From: Actinomycetota bacterium
Lineage (GTDB): Bacteria > Actinomycetota > Actinomycetes > Streptosporangiales > Streptosporangiaceae
Direction of reading: 5' to 3'
Length of the DNA: 8,470 bases
NCBI GenBank assembly: GCA_003140115.1
Contig: PLIQ01000270.1
Coordinates: 4,724-13,193, forward strand
Under the pieces are notes generated by a model. The model saw only the letters and a program-made list of their open reading frames with translations, was not told the origin of the DNA and made no database searches. The position numbers were made by a program, and so were the translations under genes. This document shows positions 5,570 to 8,470 of this stretch, piece by piece (the stretch's first letter is position 1; each line of letters begins with the position of its first letter).

Positions 5570-6652
5570 TCATTCTCTCCCGGCCGCGCTTGCTTCTTCA
5601 GCTTTCGTTCCGGCCGAACGGACACCCGGGTCAGCTTCCCGGCCCCGGTGCAGCGTCCGGGGGCTGGTCAGGAACCCGGCGCCCCAGCACATGTGCATGG
5701 TGCCGAGGACCAGCGGCAGCCGGGCGCGTACCCGGGCCGGGACCCTCCGGGACAACGCCGCGCAGGCGGCGATGACGCCGGCCAGGTAGGTGAGCGGGAT
5801 GACCAGCCCGGCGGTCAGGGCGGCCACCGCGACCGGCGCTCCGGCCGCCAGCCCGGCCAGCCCGGCCAGGCCGACCAGCAGACCCGCGCCGGCCAGCGCG
5901 GCGGCACCCGGCGGGGCCAGGTAGCGGAAGCTCGCTGTCTCCGGGTGTTCGCGCACGATGACCCGCCGCCAGCGGCCGTAGTGGAAATACTGAGCGCCGA
6001 GGGCCCGCACGTTCTCCCGGGGCCGGTAGGTGACGTGCAGCTCGGGGATGAACCAGATCACGCCGCCGCGGGCGCGGATGCGGTAGTTCAGCTCCCAGTC
6101 CTCCGCGCGGTGCATCTCCTCGTCCCACCCGCCGGCCTGCTCGATGGCCGCCCGGCGGTACACGCCGAGGTAGACGCTGAGCGTCGGCCCGGCTCCGCCG
6201 CCGGTGTGGAACGCGGCCGAGCCGACGCCGGCCTTAGAGGTCATCCCCCAGGCCACGGCCTGCTGGAACGGAGTCACGCCCGCGGCGGCCATGACCCCGC
6301 CGACGTCGGCGGCTCCGGTTTCGGCCAGCGCCGCCACCGCGGTCCTCAGGTAGCCGGGCGGGAGCAGCGCGTGCCCGTCGACCCGCGCGATGATGTCGTG
6401 CCGCGCGGCGCGGACGGCGGCGTTGAGCGCGGCCGGGATCCGCCCGCTCGGGTTGGCCACGACCGTGATCCGCGGGTCGGCGGCGGCCAGCTCCCGGGCG
6501 ATCGGCTCGGTCCGGTCGGCGGACGGCCCGACCGCGAGCACGAGCTCGAACGGACCCGGGTAGTCCTGGCCCAGGACGTGCCGGACGGACTCGGCGAGGT
6601 GCCGTTCCTCGTTCTTGACCGGCATCACGACGGACACGGGCGGGTAATCCAT
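5570..6652 (-). CDS. ExoA-like family 2 glycosyltransferase
   Basis: A 360-aa GT-A glycosyltransferase with a C-terminal membrane anchor, like the succinoglycan ExoA group. PVSVVMPVKNEE at 5-16 opens the nucleotide-binding fold. RVDGHA at 90-95 holds the metal-binding Asp (family D-x-H form). GVYRRAAIEQAGGWDE at 163-178 and the AEDWELNYRIR stretch at 183-193 supply the acceptor region and the ED(W) catalytic base. YRPRENVRALGAQYFHYGRW at 209-228 is a hallmark of this group. Hydrophobic segments follow at about 248-272, 274-300 and 313-328, then a charged tail. It would move a sugar from a nucleotide donor to a lipid-linked acceptor on the inner membrane face. The ATG at 6652 is preferred because the protein then begins MDYPPVSVV as in relatives; the GTG at 6664 adds four residues and has no better ribosome site. 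The gene is tightly coupled to the aminotransferase downstream. Donor and acceptor are unknown. Confidence 0.85.
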   Translation of the reverse strand: MDYPPVSVVMPVKNEERHLAESVRHVLGQDYPGPFELVLAVGPSADRTEPIARELAAADPRITVVANPSGRIPAALNAAVRAARHDIIARVDGHALLPPGYLRTAVAALAETGAADVGGVMAAAGVTPFQQAVAWGMTSKAGVGSAAFHTGGGAGPTLSVYLGVYRRAAIEQAGGWDEEMHRAEDWELNYRIRARGGVIWFIPELHVTYRPRENVRALGAQYFHYGRWRRVIVREHPETASFRYLAPPGAAALAGAGLLVGLAGLAGLAAGAPVAVAALTAGLVIPLTYLAGVIAACAALSRRVPARVRARLPLVLGTMHMCWGAGFLTSPRTLHRGREADPGVRSAGTKAEEASAAGRE

Positions 6653-6701
6653 GACGCTCGCCACGGTACCGCAGCCCGCGGCCCGGATGGCTGGTTACAG
6701 G

Positions 6702-6728
6702 GTCGGTTCTACAGCGTCGGTTCTACAG
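6702..6728. repeat. 14-base tandem duplication at the end of phoH2
   Basis: GTCGGTTCTACAG occurs at 6702-6714 and again at 6716-6728, with one base between them. On the minus strand this reads CTGTAGAACCGAC twice, followed by a third, decayed CTGTA-ACC. The first copy contains the phoH2 stop codon (6725-6723). Because the period is not a multiple of three, the duplication does not extend the protein. It looks like replication slippage. Confidence 0.6.
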
Positions 6729-8027
6729 GCCGGAGTCCTCCAGCATCTCGGTGACCAGGGCGGCGATCTGGGAGCGCTCGGAACGGACCAGGGTGACGTG
6801 GGCGAACAGCGGATGGCCCTTGAGCTTCTCGATCACCGCGATCACCCCGTCGTGCCGGCCGACCCGCAGGTTGTCGCGCTGGGCGATGTCGTGGGTGAGG
6901 ATCACCCGGGACCCGGAGCCGATCCGGGACAGCACGGTGAGCAGGACGCCGCGCTCCAGGGACTGCGCCTCGTCCACGATCACGAACGCGTCGTGCAACG
7001 AGCGCCCGCGGATGTGGGTGAGCGGCAGCACCTCGAACATGTCCCGGGCCAGCACCTCGTCGATGACGTCCTGGGTGGTGACCGCGGTCAGGGTGTCGAA
7101 GACGGCCTGGGCCCAGGGGTTCATCTTGTCCGCCTCCGAGCCCGGCAGGTAGCCGAGCTCCTGGCCGCCGACCGCGTACAGCGGCCGGAACACGATGACC
7201 TTGCGGTGCTGCCTGCGCTCCATCACGGCCTCCAGGCCGGCGCACAGCGCCAGCGCGGACTTGCCGGTGCCGGCCCGGCCGCCGAGCGAGACGATGCCGA
7301 TCTCCGGGTCGAGCAGCAGGTCCAGCGCGACGCGCTGCTCGGCGCTGCGGCCGTGCAGGCCGAACGCCTCCCGGTCGCCGCGGACCAGCTGCACCGACTT
7401 GTCCGGCCGGACCCGGCCCAGCGCGCTGCCGTTGGAGGAGCTCAGCACGAGCCCGGTGTGGCAGGGCAGGTCGCGGGCGGCTTCGCAATCCAAGGTGCCT
7501 GATTCGTACAGCTGCTCGATGTCACCACTGGTGACCACCAGCTCCGTCATCCCGGTCCAGCCCGAGTCCACCGGCAGCTCGGCCCGGTACTCCTGGGCGG
7601 CCAGGCCCACCGAGGCGGCCTTGACCCGCAGCGGCAGGTCCTTGCTCACCAGCACGACGTCCTCGCCCTCGGCGGCCAGGCTGCAGGCCACCGACAAGAT
7701 CCGCGAGTCGTTGTCCCCGAGCCGGAAGCCGGCCGGGAGCACCGAGGCGTCGGAGTGGTTGAGCTCGACCTGGATCGTGCCGCCGAGCGCGCCGACCGGC
7801 AGTTCCGCGTCCAGCCTGCCGTGCTCGATGCGCAGGTCGTCGAGGTGACGCAGGGCCTGGCGGGCGAAGTAGCCCAGTTCGGGATGATGACGCTTCGCTT
7901 CCAGCTCGGTGATGACGACGACCGGCAGGACTACCTTGTGCTCATCAAAGCGAGTGATGGCAGCCGGATCGGCGAGCAAGACGCTGGTGTCGAGTACGTA
8001 TGTACGGCGACCTTGGGATTGGACCAC
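6723..8027 (-). CDS. phoH2: PIN-PhoH protein (PhoH2-type RNA helicase/ribonuclease)
   Basis: A 434-aa two-domain cytoplasmic protein, close in length to the mycobacterial PhoH2 (Rv1095). The N-terminal PIN nuclease domain (about 8-150) shows YVLDTSVLL at 10-18 with D13, the ITELEA acidic site with E41, GDNDSR at 104-109 and SKD with D130, together the expected metal-binding acidic cluster. The C-terminal PhoH ATPase has Walker A GRAGTGKS at 250-257 (K256) and Walker [10 protein letters not shown] at 348-356 (D352, E353). Members studied in mycobacteria couple ATP-driven unwinding to RNA cutting; the role here is inferred. The GTG at 8027 is chosen because AGGGAG lies five bases upstream and the PIN domain starts right after it; a TTG at 8108 would add an unlike 27-residue tail. 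It is preceded by a long untranslated, structure-rich region. Confidence 0.92.
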   Translation of the reverse strand: MVQSQGRRTYVLDTSVLLADPAAITRFDEHKVVLPVVVITELEAKRHHPELGYFARQALRHLDDLRIEHGRLDAELPVGALGGTIQVELNHSDASVLPAGFRLGDNDSRILSVACSLAAEGEDVVLVSKDLPLRVKAASVGLAAQEYRAELPVDSGWTGMTELVVTSGDIEQLYESGTLDCEAARDLPCHTGLVLSSSNGSALGRVRPDKSVQLVRGDREAFGLHGRSAEQRVALDLLLDPEIGIVSLGGRAGTGKSALALCAGLEAVMERRQHRKVIVFRPLYAVGGQELGYLPGSEADKMNPWAQAVFDTLTAVTTQDVIDEVLARDMFEVLPLTHIRGRSLHDAFVIVDEAQSLERGVLLTVLSRIGSGSRVILTHDIAQRDNLRVGRHDGVIAVIEKLKGHPLFAHVTLVRSERSQIAALVTEMLEDSGL

Positions 8028-8284
8028 GCAGACTCCCTGGACGCCAGGCCGGAAGCCCGGCGCCGGACAGGACACAGACGTGTCGGACGGGCCGGGCGTA
8101 GCCCTCAAAGGGCCGTGCCGGCCCTTCTGTCATCTCGCCTGCACGCAAAGCGCGAAGCCTAGAGATTCGAGGGCCCTCCCGGCGGACGGCACCACGCCGT
8201 CCACCACTAATGAAGGTACCCGCGCAGGCGTTCGGGCAAAAGCACCGCCAGGTTACTAACCCGTGTCTCGCAGATTAACCCGGG
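8028..8284 (-). promoter_or_regulatory. Gene-free, hairpin-rich region between uppS and phoH2
   Basis: No convincing gene lies in these 257 bases. Perfect dyads on the way to phoH2 are GGACGGC-loop-GCCGTCC (8184-8202, 7-bp stem), the palindrome GAGGGCCCTC (8169-8178), AAGGGCCG-TGC-CGGCCCTT (8108-8126, 8-bp stem), GACAC-AGAC-GTGTC (8071-8084) and GCCGG-AAGC-CCGGC (8048-8061). The phoH2 ribosome site AGGGAG is at 8038-8033. A weak promoter (TTTTGC, 17 bases, TACCTT) lies at 8241-8213 on the minus strand, and another TANNNT (TAGGCT) at 8161-8156. If transcription starts near 8205, most of these dyads would fall in a 5' leader of about 180 bases. Short stems arise by chance at this GC content, so only the 7- and 8-bp stems carry weight. 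One may be the uppS terminator. Confidence 0.4.
8251..8261. promoter_or_regulatory. Palindrome GGTTACTAACC, possible operator
   Basis: An 11-base perfect palindrome about ten bases upstream of the candidate phoH2 -35. Its half-site TAACCCG (8257-8263) recurs directly at 8276-8282, 19 bases away, close to two DNA turns. AT-containing symmetry in very GC-rich DNA suggests a regulator site; no regulator is identified. Confidence 0.3.
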
Positions 8285-8470
8285 TCACGCGCCGAACCTG
8301 CGGTTGCGCGCGGCGTAGGACCGCAGCGCCCGCAGGAAGTCGACCTTGCGGAAGGCGGGCCAGTAGGCGTCGCAGAAGTAGAACTCCGAGTGGGTGCTCT
8401 GCCAGAGCAGGAAGCCGCCCAGCCGCTGCTCGCCGGAGGTCCGGATGACCAGGTCGGGGTCGGGCTGGCC
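8285..8470 (-). CDS. uppS: C-terminal part of undecaprenyl/decaprenyl diphosphate synthase
   Basis: The last 61 codons of a cis-prenyltransferase, cut at the right edge. This enzyme adds isopentenyl diphosphate units to make the polyprenyl diphosphate precursor of the carrier lipid for peptidoglycan and other envelope glycans. The conserved family block is visible: [20 protein letters not shown], then HSEFYF and [14 protein letters not shown], ending ARNRRFGA. The Arg residues of RTSGEQR and the Glu of SEFYF match positions that bind isopentenyl diphosphate in the E. coli enzyme. The family's RxSxF serine is Gly here (RLGGF). It is upstream of phoH2 on the same strand. Identity as a cis-prenyltransferase is nearly certain; product chain length is not determinable. 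Confidence 0.93.
   Translation of the reverse strand, partial: GQPDPDLVIRTSGEQRLGGFLLWQSTHSEFYFCDAYWPAFRKVDFLRALRSYAARNRRFGA

Noticed and set aside
5566..5625. GTG start at 5625 for the aminotransferase
   Set aside because: It would overlap the GT2 coding end by 56 bases and add 20 basic residues unlike the family; the ATG at 5565 has a proper ribosome site.
5558..6754. A 398-codon plus-strand frame opposite the GT2 gene
   Set aside because: Composition is dominated by Arg, Gly, Pro, Gln and His with no domain, typical of the complement of a high-GC gene; the minus strand encodes a clear ExoA-like enzyme here.
8028..8108. TTG start at 8108 for phoH2
   Set aside because: The added 27 residues do not resemble a PIN N-terminus, and GTG at 8027 has a well-placed AGGGAG.
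8140..8284. A tRNA, suggested by CTCGAATC on the minus strand
   Set aside because: No acceptor stem, D-arm or anticodon arm can be placed around it.
1..8470. CRISPR array, insertion sequence or prophage
   Set aside because: No regularly spaced repeats, no transposase- or integrase-like protein and no terminal inverted repeats were seen; the right part is housekeeping sequence.

Overview
The window is very GC-rich. Its genes have almost entirely G/C third codon positions, several GTG starts, -10 elements of the form TANNNT, and proteins typical of Actinomycetota: an undecaprenyl/decaprenyl diphosphate synthase tail, a PIN-PhoH protein and a DUF5941-type membrane protein. It reads as chromosomal DNA of a high-GC actinomycete, possibly of the Streptomyces/Streptosporangiales type. 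I cannot fix the genus.

Right to left along the minus strand: 8285-8470 holds the last 61 codons of uppS. A 257-base gene-free stretch (8028-8284) follows, rich in dyad symmetry, and leads into a PIN-PhoH gene (phoH2 type, 434 aa, GTG start at 8027). After 70 bases carrying a 14-base tandem duplication comes an ExoA-like GT2 glycosyltransferase (start 6652). Four bases after its stop begins a class III PLP aminotransferase (start 5565), so the two form a tight pair.

The plus-strand IspD/TarI-family cytidylyltransferase (3405-4124) converges on that pair; a long imperfect hairpin (4126-4163) lies between the two stops. It is divergent from a minus-strand operon made of a DUF5941 membrane protein (start 3236), a GT87-like GT-C membrane glycosyltransferase (GTG start 1473), and, at the left edge, the N-terminus of a further unrecognised protein (GTG start 191).

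The right part (uppS, phoH2) is housekeeping. The left 6.6 kb looks like a cell-envelope locus: a cytidylyltransferase that would make a CDP-activated alcohol or polyol, a protein built like a CDP-alcohol phosphatidyltransferase, a cytosolic-facing GT2, a polyprenyl-phosphate-sugar-type GT-C enzyme and an aminotransferase. The likely theme is assembly of a membrane-anchored glycan or glycophospholipid, possibly amino-modified. No substrate can be read from the sequence.

The most notable observation is that the DUF5941 protein keeps the frame of the CDP-alcohol phosphatidyltransferase motif but has lost all four motif aspartates, and its N-terminal nucleotidyltransferase-like domain lacks the usual signature. 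It therefore looks like a non-catalytic double pseudo-enzyme sitting beside an intact cytidylyltransferase.
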